From Kribbella flavida DSM 17836 (lineage in GTDB: Bacteria; Actinomycetota; Actinomycetes; Propionibacteriales; Kribbellaceae), in NCBI RefSeq assembly GCF_000024345.1, contig NC_013729.1, forward strand, positions 3,906,001-3,970,000: DNA of 64,000 nt, read 5' to 3'. The position numbers and the translations under genes are program-made. The notes beneath the pieces are model-generated. The model saw only the letters and a program-made list of their open reading frames with translations. It was not told where the DNA came from and searched no databases. Shown here piece after piece: positions 23,760 to 32,918 of this stretch; within the stretch, counting starts at the first letter, position 1, and each line of letters starts with the position of its first letter.

Positions 23760-26700
23760 ATGCCTGATGCCCGGACCGAGTCCCCGAGTCCTTCCCCAGC
23801 CGCTGACACTTCCACCGGTCCCGTCCAGGACCCCGCTGCTTCCACCGGTCCCGGCCAGAACCCTGCTGCGTCCGCCGGTCCCGGCCAGGACGCTGCTCGC
23901 CGACGGCGACCGCGCCGGCGGGGCGGGCGGCCGTCGAGCGGACGGCCCGAGGCGGATGAGAACGAGGCCGGCGTGACCGTGGCCGAGTTGCTGCCGCGGC
24001 TGGAGCAGTTGACGGTCCACGACCGAGAGCAGCTGGGCCGCCGGCTGGAGCGAGTGCGGACGGCGCGCGAGCCCGGGAAGCGCTCTCAGGCTCTCCAGGG
24101 CATGCTCGCCGCGATCGAGCAGGCCGAGCACCGGGTCGAGTTGCGCCGGCTCGCCGTACCGGAGATCAGCTATCCCGAGGAGCTGCCGGTCAGCCAGCTC
24201 AAGGACGACATCGCCGCCGCGATCCGTGACCACCAGGTCGTCGTGATCGCCGGCGAGACCGGCTCCGGCAAGACCACCCAGATCCCGAAGATCTGCCTCG
24301 AGCTCGGCCGCGGGGTGCAGGGCCTGATCGGGCACACCCAGCCCCGCCGGCTCGCGGCGCGGACCGTCGCGGAGCGGATCGCGGAAGAGCTCGGTACCGA
24401 GCTGGGCGACACGATCGGCTACGCGGTGCGCTTCACCGACAAGGTCAGTGAGCGCTCTCTGGTGAAGCTGATGACCGACGGCATCCTGCTCAACGAGCTG
24501 CAGCGCGACCGCGACCTCAGCCGGTACGACACCCTGATCATCGACGAGGCGCACGAGCGCAGCCTGAACATCGACTTCATCCTGGGCTACCTCAAGCAGC
24601 TGCTCCCCCGCCGGCCCGACCTCAAGGTGGTCATCACCTCGGCGACGATCGACCCCGAGCGCTTCGCCGAGCACTTCAGCGATGCCGAGGGCAAGCCGGC
24701 GCCGATCGTCGAGGTGTCCGGGCGCACCTACCCGGTCGAGGTCCGGTACCGCCCGGTCAACGACCCCGACGACCCGGCCACCCTCGACCGCGACCAGACC
24801 CAGGCGATCCTGGACGCCGTCGACGAGCTGATGGTCGAGGCGCCCGGCGACATCCTGGTGTTCCTCAGCGGTGAGCGGGAGATCCGCGACACCGCCGACG
24901 CGCTGAACGACAAGTTCGCCCAGCAGCGCGGCCGGCCCGGCGCGGTGGAGGTGCTGCCGCTGTACGCCCGGCTGTCCAACGCCGAGCAGCACCGGGTCTT
25001 CCAGCCGCACGGCAACCGCCGGATCGTGCTGGCCACGAACGTCGCCGAGACCTCGCTGACGGTTCCCGGCATCAAGTACGTGATCGATCCCGGCACCGCC
25101 CGGATCTCCCGCTACAGCCATCGCACCAAGGTCCAGCACCTGCCGATCGAGCCGGTCTCCCAGGCCAGCGCCAACCAGCGCAAGGGCCGCTGCGGCCGGA
25201 CCAGCGACGGCATCTGCATCCGGCTGTACTCCGAGGAGCACTTCGACAGCCGGCCGGAGTTCACCGATCCGGAGATCCTGCGCACCAACCTGGCCTCGGT
25301 GATCCTGCAGATGACCTCGATCGGGCTCGGCGACATCGCCGCGTTCCCGTTCATCGACGAGCCGGACCGGCGCAGCATCACCGACGGCGTGCAGCTGCTG
25401 ACCGAGCTCGGCGCGATCGACAGCACCCGCAGGACCGACCGCAACCGACGGCTCACCGACGTCGGCCGGCAGCTGGCGCAGATCCCGCTCGACCCGCGGC
25501 TGGCCCGGATGGTGGTCGAGGCGGACAAGCACGGCTGCGTGCGCGAGGTGATGGTGATCGCCGCCGCGCTGTCCATCCAGGACCCGCGCGAGCGGCCGAC
25601 CGACGCCGAGGCGCAGGCCACCCAGCAGCACGCCCGCTTCCGCGACCCGACGTCGGACTTCCTCGGTTTCCTCAACCTCTGGAACTACCTCAAGAAGCAG
25701 CAGAAGGAGCTGTCCGGCAACCAGTTCCGCCGGATGTGCCGCGCGGAGTACCTGAACTACCTGCGGGTGCGCGAGTGGCAGGACATCTTCGCCCAGCTGC
25801 GCCAGGTCGCCGGGCAGATCGGCGTCACGCTGAACTCCGGCGAGCCGGCCGACCCGCAGAGCGTGCACGTCTCGCTGCTGGCCGGCCTGCTGTCCCACCT
25901 CGGCATGAAGGACCCGGCCAACCAGCACCAGTACCTCGGGGCCCGCGGCACCAAGTTCGCGATCTTTCCCGGCTCGGGGCTGTTCAAGAAGCCGCCGCAG
26001 TTCGTGATGGCCGCCGAGTTGGTCGAGACGTCGCGGCTGTGGGCCCGGGTGAACGCCAAGATCGAGCCCGAGTGGGCCGAGGACCTGGCCGGTCACCTGA
26101 TCAAGCGCAGCTACTCGGAGCCGCACTGGGAACGCAAGGCCGGCGCGGTGATGGCCTACGAGAAGGTCACCCTGTACGGCGTACCGATCGTGGCCCGGCG
26201 CAAGATCAACTACGGCTCGGTCGATCCCGAGGTGTCGCGCGAGCTGTTCATCCGCAACGCGCTGGTCGAGGGTGACTGGGACACCCACCACAAGTTCTGG
26301 CACGAGAACCGCCGGCTGATCGCGGAGGTCGAGGAGCTGGAGGAACGCACCCGGCGGCGTGACCTGCTGGTCGACGACGAGACGCTGTTCGCGTTCTACG
26401 ACGAGCGGATCGGCGCCGAGGTGGTCACCGGCCGGCACTTCGACACCTGGTGGAAAAAGGCGCGGCAGCGCGACCCCGACCTGCTCGACTTCGAGCGGTC
26501 GCTGGTGGTCCGCGAGGGCGCGGAGGTCAAGGAGGAGGAGTTCCCGCTGCGGTGGACGCAGAACGGGATGACCTTCGACCTCACCTACGCGTTCGAGCCC
26601 GGCACCGACGCGGACGGTGTCACCGTGCACATCCCGCTGCTGGTGCTGAACCAGGTGACCGCCGACGGCTTCGAGTGGAGCGTTCCTGGCTTCCGCGAGG

Positions 26701-27905
26701 AACTGGTCACCACGCTGATCAAGTCGTTGCCGAAGGCCATCCGGCGCAACATCGTGCCGGCCCCGGACCACGCCCGCCAGGTGCTGCCGCACCTGGATCC
26801 GTCGTCCGGCCCGCTCACCGACGCGCTCGCCCGCGAGCTGCGTAACCTGCGCGACGTGGTGATCGAACCGTCGGACTGGGACTGGAGCCGGGTGCCCGAG
26901 CACCTGCGGATGACCTTCCGGGTGGTCGACGACCACGGCAAGGCGGTGGCCGAGGGCAAGGATCTTGCGCGGCTCAAGGAACGGCTGAAGCCGAGGACGA
27001 CGGCGGCGATCTCGAAGGTCGCGGCCACGGCGGTCAGCGGGCTGGAACGCGCCGGGCTGACCGACTGGACCTTCGGCGACCTGCCGCGCAGCTTCTCCGA
27101 GCACCGCAACGGTCTCACCGTGGCCGGCTACCCGGCGCTGGTCGACGAGGGCAAGACGGTGGCCATCCGGTTGCAGGAGACCGAACGCGACCAGGCCGCG
27201 GCGATGTGGAACGGTACCCGCAAGCTGCTGCTGCTCACCATGCCCTCGGTCATCGACGTGGTCCAGCGCCACCTGACGAACCAGCAGAAGATGACGCTGA
27301 TGGCCGGCCCGCACCGCAACGTCGGCGACCTGCTCGACGACGCCGTCTCCGCGGCGATCGATCAGCTGATGGCGGCGGCCGGCGGCCCGGCATGGAACCT
27401 GACCGCGTTCTCGATCCTGCGCGACGCGGTCCGGTCCGAGCTCGCCGACACGGTGCTGGCGATCCTGCGGCAGGTCGAGCAGGTGCTCGCGCACGCGCGC
27501 ACGGTCGACAAGCAGATCTCGCGGTCGTCCAGCCCGGCGTTGCTGGCCGCGCTCTCCGACGTGCGTGGCCAGCTGGAGTCGCTGGTGCACCGCGGCTTCA
27601 TCACCGAGACCGGCGCCCAGCGGCTGCCTGACCTGATCCGCTACCTGCGCGGGATCGAGCAGCGGCTGGACAAGATCGCCGCGAACGCGATGCGCGACCG
27701 GTCCGGGATGGCGATCGTGCAGACCCTCACCGACGAGTACCAGGCCCGGCTGCGCGCCGTACCGGCCGGCAAGTACCCGAGCCCGGAGCTGCTCGAGGTG
27801 CGCTGGATGCTCGAGGAGCTGCGGATCAGCCTGTTCGCCCAGACCATCGGTACGCCGTACCCGGTCTCGGAGAAGCGGATCCGCAAGGCGCTCGCTACGG
27901 CGTGA
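23760..27905 (+). CDS. hrpA: ATP-dependent RNA helicase HrpA (DEAH box)
   Basis: A 1381-residue DEAH-box helicase. Motif I GETGSGKTT at residues 165-173, motif II DEAH at 262-265, SAT motif (VVITSATIDPERF), motif VI region QRKGRCGRTSDG, then helicase-associated HA2 and OB-fold regions and the long C-terminal DUF3418 typical of HrpA. Length agrees with the family (about 1300). Residues 18-46 are three tandem 10-residue units of the STGPGQNPAA type encoded by 30-bp repeats, followed by an Arg-rich stretch. I chose the ATG at 23760; a GTG at 23721 is in frame. In other bacteria HrpA rescues stalled or collided ribosomes on mRNA. Confidence 0.95.
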   Translation: MPDARTESPSPSPAADTSTGPVQDPAASTGPGQNPAASAGPGQDAARRRRPRRRGGRPSSGRPEADENEAGVTVAELLPRLEQLTVHDREQLGRRLERVRTAREPGKRSQALQGMLAAIEQAEHRVELRRLAVPEISYPEELPVSQLKDDIAAAIRDHQVVVIAGETGSGKTTQIPKICLELGRGVQGLIGHTQPRRLAARTVAERIAEELGTELGDTIGYAVRFTDKVSERSLVKLMTDGILLNELQRDRDLSRYDTLIIDEAHERSLNIDFILGYLKQLLPRRPDLKVVITSATIDPERFAEHFSDAEGKPAPIVEVSGRTYPVEVRYRPVNDPDDPATLDRDQTQAILDAVDELMVEAPGDILVFLSGEREIRDTADALNDKFAQQRGRPGAVEVLPLYARLSNAEQHRVFQPHGNRRIVLATNVAETSLTVPGIKYVIDPGTARISRYSHRTKVQHLPIEPVSQASANQRKGRCGRTSDGICIRLYSEEHFDSRPEFTDPEILRTNLASVILQMTSIGLGDIAAFPFIDEPDRRSITDGVQLLTELGAIDSTRRTDRNRRLTDVGRQLAQIPLDPRLARMVVEADKHGCVREVMVIAAALSIQDPRERPTDAEAQATQQHARFRDPTSDFLGFLNLWNYLKKQQKELSGNQFRRMCRAEYLNYLRVREWQDIFAQLRQVAGQIGVTLNSGEPADPQSVHVSLLAGLLSHLGMKDPANQHQYLGARGTKFAIFPGSGLFKKPPQFVMAAELVETSRLWARVNAKIEPEWAEDLAGHLIKRSYSEPHWERKAGAVMAYEKVTLYGVPIVARRKINYGSVDPEVSRELFIRNALVEGDWDTHHKFWHENRRLIAEVEELEERTRRRDLLVDDETLFAFYDERIGAEVVTGRHFDTWWKKARQRDPDLLDFERSLVVREGAEVKEEEFPLRWTQNGMTFDLTYAFEPGTDADGVTVHIPLLVLNQVTADGFEWSVPGFREELVTTLIKSLPKAIRRNIVPAPDHARQVLPHLDPSSGPLTDALARELRNLRDVVIEPSDWDWSRVPEHLRMTFRVVDDHGKAVAEGKDLARLKERLKPRTTAAISKVAATAVSGLERAGLTDWTFGDLPRSFSEHRNGLTVAGYPALVDEGKTVAIRLQETERDQAAAMWNGTRKLLLLTMPSVIDVVQRHLTNQQKMTLMAGPHRNVGDLLDDAVSAAIDQLMAAAGGPAWNLTAFSILRDAVRSELADTVLAILRQVEQVLAHARTVDKQISRSSSPALLAALSDVRGQLESLVHRGFITETGAQRLPDLIRYLRGIEQRLDKIAANAMRDRSGMAIVQTLTDEYQARLRAVPAGKYPSPELLEVRWMLEELRISLFAQTIGTPYPVSEKRIRKALATA
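23805..23893 (+). repeat. three 30-bp tandem repeats inside hrpA
   Basis: Three imperfect 30-bp units encode STGPVQDPAA, STGPGQNPAA and SAGPGQDAA. They lie in the low-complexity N-terminal tail before the helicase domain and differ by single bases. Copy number may vary among strains. Confidence 0.7.
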
Positions 27906-27916
27906 CCTGCTCGGAC

Positions 27917-27945
27917 GTGGCCCGCCGGTCGAGCCGGCGGGCCAC
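27917..27945. terminator. bidirectional terminator between hrpA and the beta-helix gene
   Basis: GTGGCCCGCCGG, loop TCGAG, CCGGCGGGCCAC: a perfect 12-bp stem placed between the convergent stops at 27905 and 27952. No U-tract, as usual in high-GC actinobacteria. Confidence 0.75.
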
Positions 27946-27951
27946 CGCTCG

Positions 27952-30243
27952 TCACGGGTAGTTCGTGACGTACCGCTGCTGGGTGGCGGCGTTCGCGGTG
28001 CCGCCGGTGTTGTTGATGACGTTGGCGATCGTGCCGACGCCGCCGAGGGAGACCGAGACCAGACTGTGGAAGCGGACCCCCGGGGTGTCCGGGACCTCGA
28101 AGGAACGAGACGCCACGATCGACGGGTTCGTGTTGAAGAACGAGTAGCTGCCGACACCCCACGCCTCGTGGTTGGTGACGTGGTTCGCGACCTTGTACGC
28201 CGCCCAGCCCTGGGTGCCGGGCCCACTCGACCAGGAGGCCTGGTTCGGGACGTCGTACGGGAACTCGTTCTGGAAGAAGTACGTGCGGCCGTGGTTGCCG
28301 TTCCACAACACCTCGTACTCCTGGTAGTGCTCGACGAACAGGCCGTGCATCGTGACGTTGTTGCCGTTGACGACGAGTCCGTTGGCGGCGGTGTTGAGGT
28401 CCCAGCCGATGCCCTCGCCGTGGTCGCCGCGCCACAGCCAGAGGTGGTCACCGATCACGTTGTTGCTGTTCACCTCCACGCTCACGGTCGCCCTGCCGAC
28501 GTGGGCGCCGCCGATCCGGGCGTACACGTCGTGCAGCGAGGTCGGGTTCGCGGCGTGGTTGGCCGACGAGCCGCGCGGGCCGACCTGGATCAGGACCGGC
28601 GAGTTGACCGCGCCGGCGTCGACCAGCACGCCGGCCAGCTTCACGCCGCCGACGTCGGCGACGGTGATCGCCGCCTTGCCGGTGTCGGGAACCAGCGTGG
28701 CCAGGCCGAGTCCCAGGACGACGGTGTCGGCGCGGGTGACCCGGATCGTGTCGTTCAGGTGGTACACGCCCGGCGTGAACAGCAGGTGCTTGCCCTGGTC
28801 GAGCGCGGCGTTGATCGTGGCGACCGAGGCGCCGGGCTTGACCACGTAGAACTGGCTCAGGCTGATCGACGAGCCGGCGGCCGGGCCGTTGGACCAGCTG
28901 GTACCGACGGTGTTGCTGCGCAGCGCGGGAACGAACACGTTGTAGTTGCCGGCCGCATCGAAGTACAGAAACGGCTTCTCCCGCATCTGCGGGGTCTGGC
29001 CGATCACGGTGTGCGAGGGGTTCGGGAAGTTGTGCGGCGGTGCACCCCTGGTGCCGACGAAGACCATGTTCCAGACCGAGCCGGCCCAGCCGTTGCCGAA
29101 CTCGGAGTTGCGCGACAGCCACTGCTGCTGGGAGCCGGAGACCACCCGGCCGTCGATCTTGGTGTCGGCGAACAGGCCGCCGCTGGCCCAGCCGTCGCCG
29201 CCGTTCCAGAGCTGGATCTCCGGCGCGCCCTTGAGGTGCATGCGCCGGTACGGCGCCGCCTGCGAAACGGCCCAGCGCTCGATCTGGCCGGGCGGCGTGG
29301 TGACGGCCAGGTTCTCGGCGGACCGCCAGAAGTTCTGCGTGGCGTTGCCCAAGTTGTTCGGGTTGTCGCCCTGCTGCAGCCAGTCGGCCTCGACCCGCAC
29401 GTGGCCGTTCAGGTTGACGTCGTCCGGGGACAGGCCGAGGCCGGCGACCTGGGTGTAGAAGCCGAGGTTCACGTCGGCGGTGTAGGTGCCGGGCTTCCAG
29501 AGCGCGGCGTACCGCTGGGTGCCGAACTGGTTGGTGTGCATCTCGGCGGCGATCTGGTTCAGCCGGTTCTGCATCTCCGCCTGCGGCGTGCTCGGGCTGA
29601 AGACCGAGACGTTCGGCCCGAAGTCGGGGTTCCGCGGATCGGTCGGCGGCACCACCGGGCCGGTGCCTCCGTCGGAACCGCGCACGGTGACCTCCCACAA
29701 CGAGTAGCCGTAACCGGTCCCACGCTGGGTGCCGGTGATCCGGACGTAGCGGCCGGTGCCGGTCACGTCGAGGGTCTGCGTGCCGCCGGCGCCGGAAGTG
29801 GTCGCGTACACCTGGCTCCAGGTGGACGCGTTGTCCGAGACCTCCACCCGGAACGCCCGCCCGTACGCCGCCTCCCAGCTGAGCACGAGCTGGCAGATCG
29901 GCGTGCTCGCGCCGAGGTCGATCTGCAGCCACTGCGGATCCGAGAACGCGCTCCCCCAGCGCGTTCCGGGGTTGCCGTCGACCGCGGCGGAGGCGGGCAG
30001 GCCGGCGTTCTCGGTGGAAGAGGCGGTGGCCGGGCGGCCCTGGGCGAGGTTCGTCGTACCGCAGGCCGCGGCGGCCCGCTGCTGGGTCGGGACGTGGGTG
30101 GTCGGCGGGGTGGCGGCTTCGGCGGTGTCGGCTTCACCAGAGGCGACGACGGCGCCGGCCAGCAGCAGACCGGCCGAGGCAAGGGCAAGGGACCGGCGCA
30201 GCAGCACCGGAGAGCGCGCACCAGCGCGCGAGCTGAAGATCAT
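27952..30243 (-). CDS. secreted right-handed beta-helix protein with F5/8 type C (discoidin) domain
   Basis: A 763-residue exported protein. The signal peptide has a basic start, the hydrophobic core LALASAGLLLAGAVVA and cleavage near AEAA. Residues about 55-200 form a discoidin/F5-8C carbohydrate-binding domain (NLAQGRPATASSTE, WLQIDLG, YVRITGT). The rest is a parallel beta-helix of the kind found in GH55 glucanases and polysaccharide lyases (LLFTPGVYHLNDTI, TVVLGLGLATLVPD). It probably binds and degrades an extracellular polysaccharide, possibly a beta-1,3-glucan or uronate. I started at the ATG at 30241-30243. A LacI-type operator lies 84 bp upstream. Confidence 0.85.
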   Translation of the reverse strand: MIFSSRAGARSPVLLRRSLALASAGLLLAGAVVASGEADTAEAATPPTTHVPTQQRAAAACGTTNLAQGRPATASSTENAGLPASAAVDGNPGTRWGSAFSDPQWLQIDLGASTPICQLVLSWEAAYGRAFRVEVSDNASTWSQVYATTSGAGGTQTLDVTGTGRYVRITGTQRGTGYGYSLWEVTVRGSDGGTGPVVPPTDPRNPDFGPNVSVFSPSTPQAEMQNRLNQIAAEMHTNQFGTQRYAALWKPGTYTADVNLGFYTQVAGLGLSPDDVNLNGHVRVEADWLQQGDNPNNLGNATQNFWRSAENLAVTTPPGQIERWAVSQAAPYRRMHLKGAPEIQLWNGGDGWASGGLFADTKIDGRVVSGSQQQWLSRNSEFGNGWAGSVWNMVFVGTRGAPPHNFPNPSHTVIGQTPQMREKPFLYFDAAGNYNVFVPALRSNTVGTSWSNGPAAGSSISLSQFYVVKPGASVATINAALDQGKHLLFTPGVYHLNDTIRVTRADTVVLGLGLATLVPDTGKAAITVADVGGVKLAGVLVDAGAVNSPVLIQVGPRGSSANHAANPTSLHDVYARIGGAHVGRATVSVEVNSNNVIGDHLWLWRGDHGEGIGWDLNTAANGLVVNGNNVTMHGLFVEHYQEYEVLWNGNHGRTYFFQNEFPYDVPNQASWSSGPGTQGWAAYKVANHVTNHEAWGVGSYSFFNTNPSIVASRSFEVPDTPGVRFHSLVSVSLGGVGTIANVINNTGGTANAATQQRYVTNYP

Positions 30244-30326
30244 GGCGTGACCAATCAAGAAGTGGACGGGGCGGCATCCGCGCACCGCGGTGATCGACCG
30301 CGGCGGGCTGACTTCCTGCAGGGGTG

Positions 30327-30340
30327 AGAGAGCGCTCTCT
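30327..30340. promoter_or_regulatory. LacI-family operator upstream of the beta-helix gene
   Basis: AGAGAGCGCTCTCT is a perfect 14-bp palindrome with the central GCGC step common to LacI-family sites. It closely resembles the cellobiose repressor (CebR) box of streptomycetes (TGGGAGCGCTCCCA). Its position suits repression of the secreted protein gene that starts at 30243. Confidence 0.6.
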
Positions 30341-30426
30341 GAGAGAGTGAACCGCTCGGGACGCGGTGTCAAGGGAACGTTCCCTGAGCGTGGTTCCGGA
30401 ACTCGCCGACGAGTCGGCCTGCCCGG

Positions 30427-30632
30427 TCGTCGGCGGGTCAGCGGGTCGGCGCGGCGGCGGGCCAGCAGGTCGGGGATTCGGGGGGTTCGGGGGGCCGGCA
30501 CGGCGGCGCGGCGGCGGGCCAGCGGGTCGGCTGTCAGCGGGTCGGGGCGTCAGCGGGCCAGCGGATCGGGGGGTGAGCGGGTCGGCGCGGCGGCGGGTCG
30601 GCCGCGTCAGCGGGCCGGCGCGACCCCTGGAT
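30427..30632. repeat. degenerate GC-rich tandem repeat tract
   Basis: A 200-bp non-coding stretch built from variants of GCGGGTCGGCGCGGCGGCGG and AGCGGGCCAGCGGGTCGG. Clear long copies start near 30437, 30504 and 30575. It fills the gap between the beta-helix gene promoter and the AraC stop; I see no gene in it. G-rich runs (six G at 30480-30485 and similar) could form structured DNA. Confidence 0.6.
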
Positions 30633-30658
30633 CAGCGGCCGCCACAACAGCAAAACAG

Positions 30659-31507
30659 CTACGGGACGAAGGCGCGCTGGGCCCGGTGGCGGAAGGTCCG
30701 CGGGGAGACCTGGTGGGCGGCGGTGAAGCAGCGGGTGAAGTACGACTGGCTGCTGAACCCGCACCGGGCGGCGATCTCGGCGATCGGGTCGGTGGTTGCC
30801 GCCAGCAATGCCGCCGCCTGCTCGAGCCGGAGGTCGGTGACGAAGGCGGTCGGCGTCGTCCCGTACGCCGCGCGCAGCGAGCGGGACAGGTGGGCCGCGC
30901 TCACCCCCGCGAGCTCCAGCAGGCGCGGCACTCCCCCGCGCAGGTTCTCCTCGGCGCGCATCGCCGTGCAGGCCGCGGTGAGCCAGCCGGGAGCGGCGTT
31001 GCCGGGGCGAGCCGGCAACTCCTCGGGCGACACCAGCGGCAGCAGGTCGATCCAGAACCGCAGCAGGTCGAAGGCCGCGGGCTCGGCCTGGAAACGGGAG
31101 AGCGCGCTCTCGAACACCGCGATCGCCGCCGCCGAGTCGTGCGGGCGAAACGTGACCGGCTGCCGGGCGGCGTCCCAGCTGCCGGTCGGGTTGGTGCGGG
31201 TCAGATTGAGAAAACCCTGCCACGCCGAGCTCGGGAACGCGACGTTGACGAACTCCAGCCCGTCCGGGGCCGCACCGCGGATCGCGTGCCGGTCCCGCGG
31301 CCGAACCAGAACGACGTCGCCGGCGTCCAACGGCAGTGTGCCGGTCGGCAACAGGTGCTCGCCGCGCCCGGAGACGACGCCCATCAGCTCGTGGAAGTCG
31401 GCATGGGTGTGCAGCTCGGAGTCCCGCGCCCGCGCGGCGAACCGGACCCGGGCCGCGTGGTACGGCCGGCCGAGCGCCGACCACTCGAACCGCAGGGTCT
31501 GAGCCAC
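30659..31507 (-). CDS. AraC-family regulator with cupin sensor domain
   Basis: A 282-residue AraC/XylS regulator. The N-terminal half is a cupin arm (HTHADFHELMGVVSGRGEHLL with metal-type His/Glu spacing, then LPLDAGDVVLVRPRDRHAIRG), which senses a small molecule. The C-terminal 100 residues hold two helix-turn-helices (LLELAGVSAAHLSRSLRAAYG; IAEIAARCGFSSQSYFTRCF). I place the start at the GTG at 31505-31507 because TACTCT lies 6 nt upstream, a leaderless arrangement; an in-frame TTG at 31522 is possible. It is divergent from the PhyH dioxygenase gene, its probable target, with 93 bp between starts. Confidence 0.9.
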   Translation of the reverse strand: MAQTLRFEWSALGRPYHAARVRFAARARDSELHTHADFHELMGVVSGRGEHLLPTGTLPLDAGDVVLVRPRDRHAIRGAAPDGLEFVNVAFPSSAWQGFLNLTRTNPTGSWDAARQPVTFRPHDSAAAIAVFESALSRFQAEPAAFDLLRFWIDLLPLVSPEELPARPGNAAPGWLTAACTAMRAEENLRGGVPRLLELAGVSAAHLSRSLRAAYGTTPTAFVTDLRLEQAAALLAATTDPIAEIAARCGFSSQSYFTRCFTAAHQVSPRTFRHRAQRAFVP

Positions 31508-31600
31508 CTCAAGAGAGTACAAGTTCGCGTCAGTCAGCTGCTAGTGCCGAAACCCCCGGTCCGCCGACGATCTAGGCAGGACCAGGCGAAGGGAATCCCG

Positions 31601-32392
31601 ATGACTTCAACAGCGGAGCAGCAGGTCGGCGAGCAAGCCCTGGCGGCGTACCAGCGCGACGGGTACGTCGTGTTCCGGGACGTGCTCGACCGGAACCTGA
31701 TCAACGAGGTGAACGACCACGTGGACTGGCTGCAGGCGCGCCATCCCGATGTCCGGCCGGAGCAGCTCGGGCACGTCTTCCTGCGCGACGACCCGTTCTG
31801 GGTCCGGCTGGTGAGCGATCCGCGACTGCTGGAGATCGCCGCGCTGTTCGTCGGCCCCGACCTGGCGCTGTTCGCGTCGCACTACATCTCGAAGCCGCCG
31901 TACTCCGGGCAGCCCGTGCTCTGGCACCAGGACGCGGCGTTCTGGCCGCTGGACCCGATGAGCGTGGTGACGCTCTGGCTGGCGGTCGACCACTCGACTC
32001 CGCGCAACGGGTGCGTCCGGGTGATTCCCGGCAGCCACCTCGGCCCGGTCGCGCAGATGCGCGACAACACCAGTGTGGAGAGCGTGCTCGGCAAGGAGAT
32101 CGCGGTCGAGGTGGACGAGTCGCAGGCGGTCGACATCGTGCTCGCGCCCGGCGACGTCGAGGTGCACCACCCGAACATCGTGCACGGCAGCAACGCCAAC
32201 ACCTCGCCGGACCGGCGCTGCGGGTTGACCATCCGCTACATCCCGACCTCGACCCGGATCACCGATCCGGAGGTGCCGTACCCGAGCGCCTTCCATCTGC
32301 AGGGCGCGCCGGGCGTCAACAGCTACCAGCCCCGCCCCCGCTACGTCGAAGGGCGCCACTACCCCTTCGCCGGGCGCTCCGAGTGGATCTGA
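31601..32392 (+). CDS. phytanoyl-CoA dioxygenase (PhyH) family protein
   Basis: A 263-residue Fe(II)/2-oxoglutarate-dependent oxygenase. The metal triad is visible as HQD in LWHQDAAFWPL and the distal His in VHHPNIVHGS; the arginine of RRCGLTIRYIPT should bind 2-oxoglutarate. Members hydroxylate a variety of small molecules, including secondary metabolites and ectoine-like compounds, so the substrate is open. ATG with GAAGGGA upstream. Divergent from the AraC/cupin regulator. A strong hairpin terminator follows 28 bp after the stop. Confidence 0.92.
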   Translation: MTSTAEQQVGEQALAAYQRDGYVVFRDVLDRNLINEVNDHVDWLQARHPDVRPEQLGHVFLRDDPFWVRLVSDPRLLEIAALFVGPDLALFASHYISKPPYSGQPVLWHQDAAFWPLDPMSVVTLWLAVDHSTPRNGCVRVIPGSHLGPVAQMRDNTSVESVLGKEIAVEVDESQAVDIVLAPGDVEVHHPNIVHGSNANTSPDRRCGLTIRYIPTSTRITDPEVPYPSAFHLQGAPGVNSYQPRPRYVEGRHYPFAGRSEWI

Positions 32393-32419
32393 CGCCGTCC
32401 CTCGGCCGCGCGCCGAACA

Positions 32420-32462
32420 GCGACCGGCCGGCGTTCCCGTGGGGGGTACGCCGGCCGGTCGC
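32420..32462. terminator. strong hairpin terminator
   Basis: GCGACCGGCCGGCGT and its exact complement form a perfect 15-bp stem with a 13-nt loop, between the convergent PhyH (stop 32392) and VOC (stop 32502) genes; it can serve both. Confidence 0.8.
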
Positions 32463-32501
32463 GGTGCTTGTGGCGCGGTGGTCAGCCGCACCGGAGCAGG
32501 C

Positions 32502-32918
32502 TCACTCCAGGCAGATCCGAAACGGGTGTCCCGCCGGGTCGGCGTAGACCCGCCAGCCGCGCTCGTTCTCCGCCGGCGGGGCGTCGACCGGGTCGAGCGG
32601 CTCCGCGCCGAGCGCGACCACGGCCGCGTGCCCGCTGGACAGGTCCTCGACGATCAGGTCGAGATGCAGCTCCTGCGCGTCGGTCCCCGGCCAGGTGGCC
32701 GGGACGTAGTCCTCCGAGCGCCGGAAGGAGAGCGTCGGGAAGCCCAACGTCGACCCGGGCGTGCTGAGGCTGCGCCAGTCGTCGTCACCGTGCTCGTCGA
32801 TCTCCAGACCGAACAGCGTCGAGTAGAACCGGGCGAGCTCGAGTGGGTCCGGGCAGTCCAGCACCACCGAGCCGAGCCGCCCGGCAGTACTGCCCGGCTG
32901 CTCTGCCACCTGCGTCAT
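32502..32918 (-). CDS. VOC family (glyoxalase-like) protein
   Basis: A 138-residue vicinal-oxygen-chelate fold protein. VVLDCPDPLELARFYSTLFGL starts the first beta-alpha-beta module and the second ends with WRVYADPAGHPFRICLE, the usual C-terminal signature. The QELHLDLIVEDL segment carries the His/Glu positions that often bind metal. Function is unassigned; members include dioxygenases, resistance proteins and isomerases. ATG at 32916-32918 with GGAGG 7 nt upstream. Stand-alone gene with a terminator at its end. Confidence 0.9.
   Translation of the reverse strand: MTQVAEQPGSTAGRLGSVVLDCPDPLELARFYSTLFGLEIDEHGDDDWRSLSTPGSTLGFPTLSFRRSEDYVPATWPGTDAQELHLDLIVEDLSSGHAAVVALGAEPLDPVDAPPAENERGWRVYADPAGHPFRICLE

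Noticed and set aside
23600..28451. Open frame of some 2000 codons on the minus strand opposite hrpA
   Set aside because: Typical high-GC antisense artefact: low-complexity residues, no motif, and hrpA on the other strand is unmistakable. The genuine gene on that strand starts at 23567.
30427..30632. Possible CRISPR-like array
   Set aside because: Units are degenerate, of unequal length and without unique spacers; no cas gene is present. It is a GC-rich minisatellite-like tract.
31095..31120. GAGAGCGCGCTCTC palindrome inside the AraC gene as a LacI operator
   Set aside because: It lies in the middle of a coding region and fits codon usage; such strings are common by chance in this DNA.
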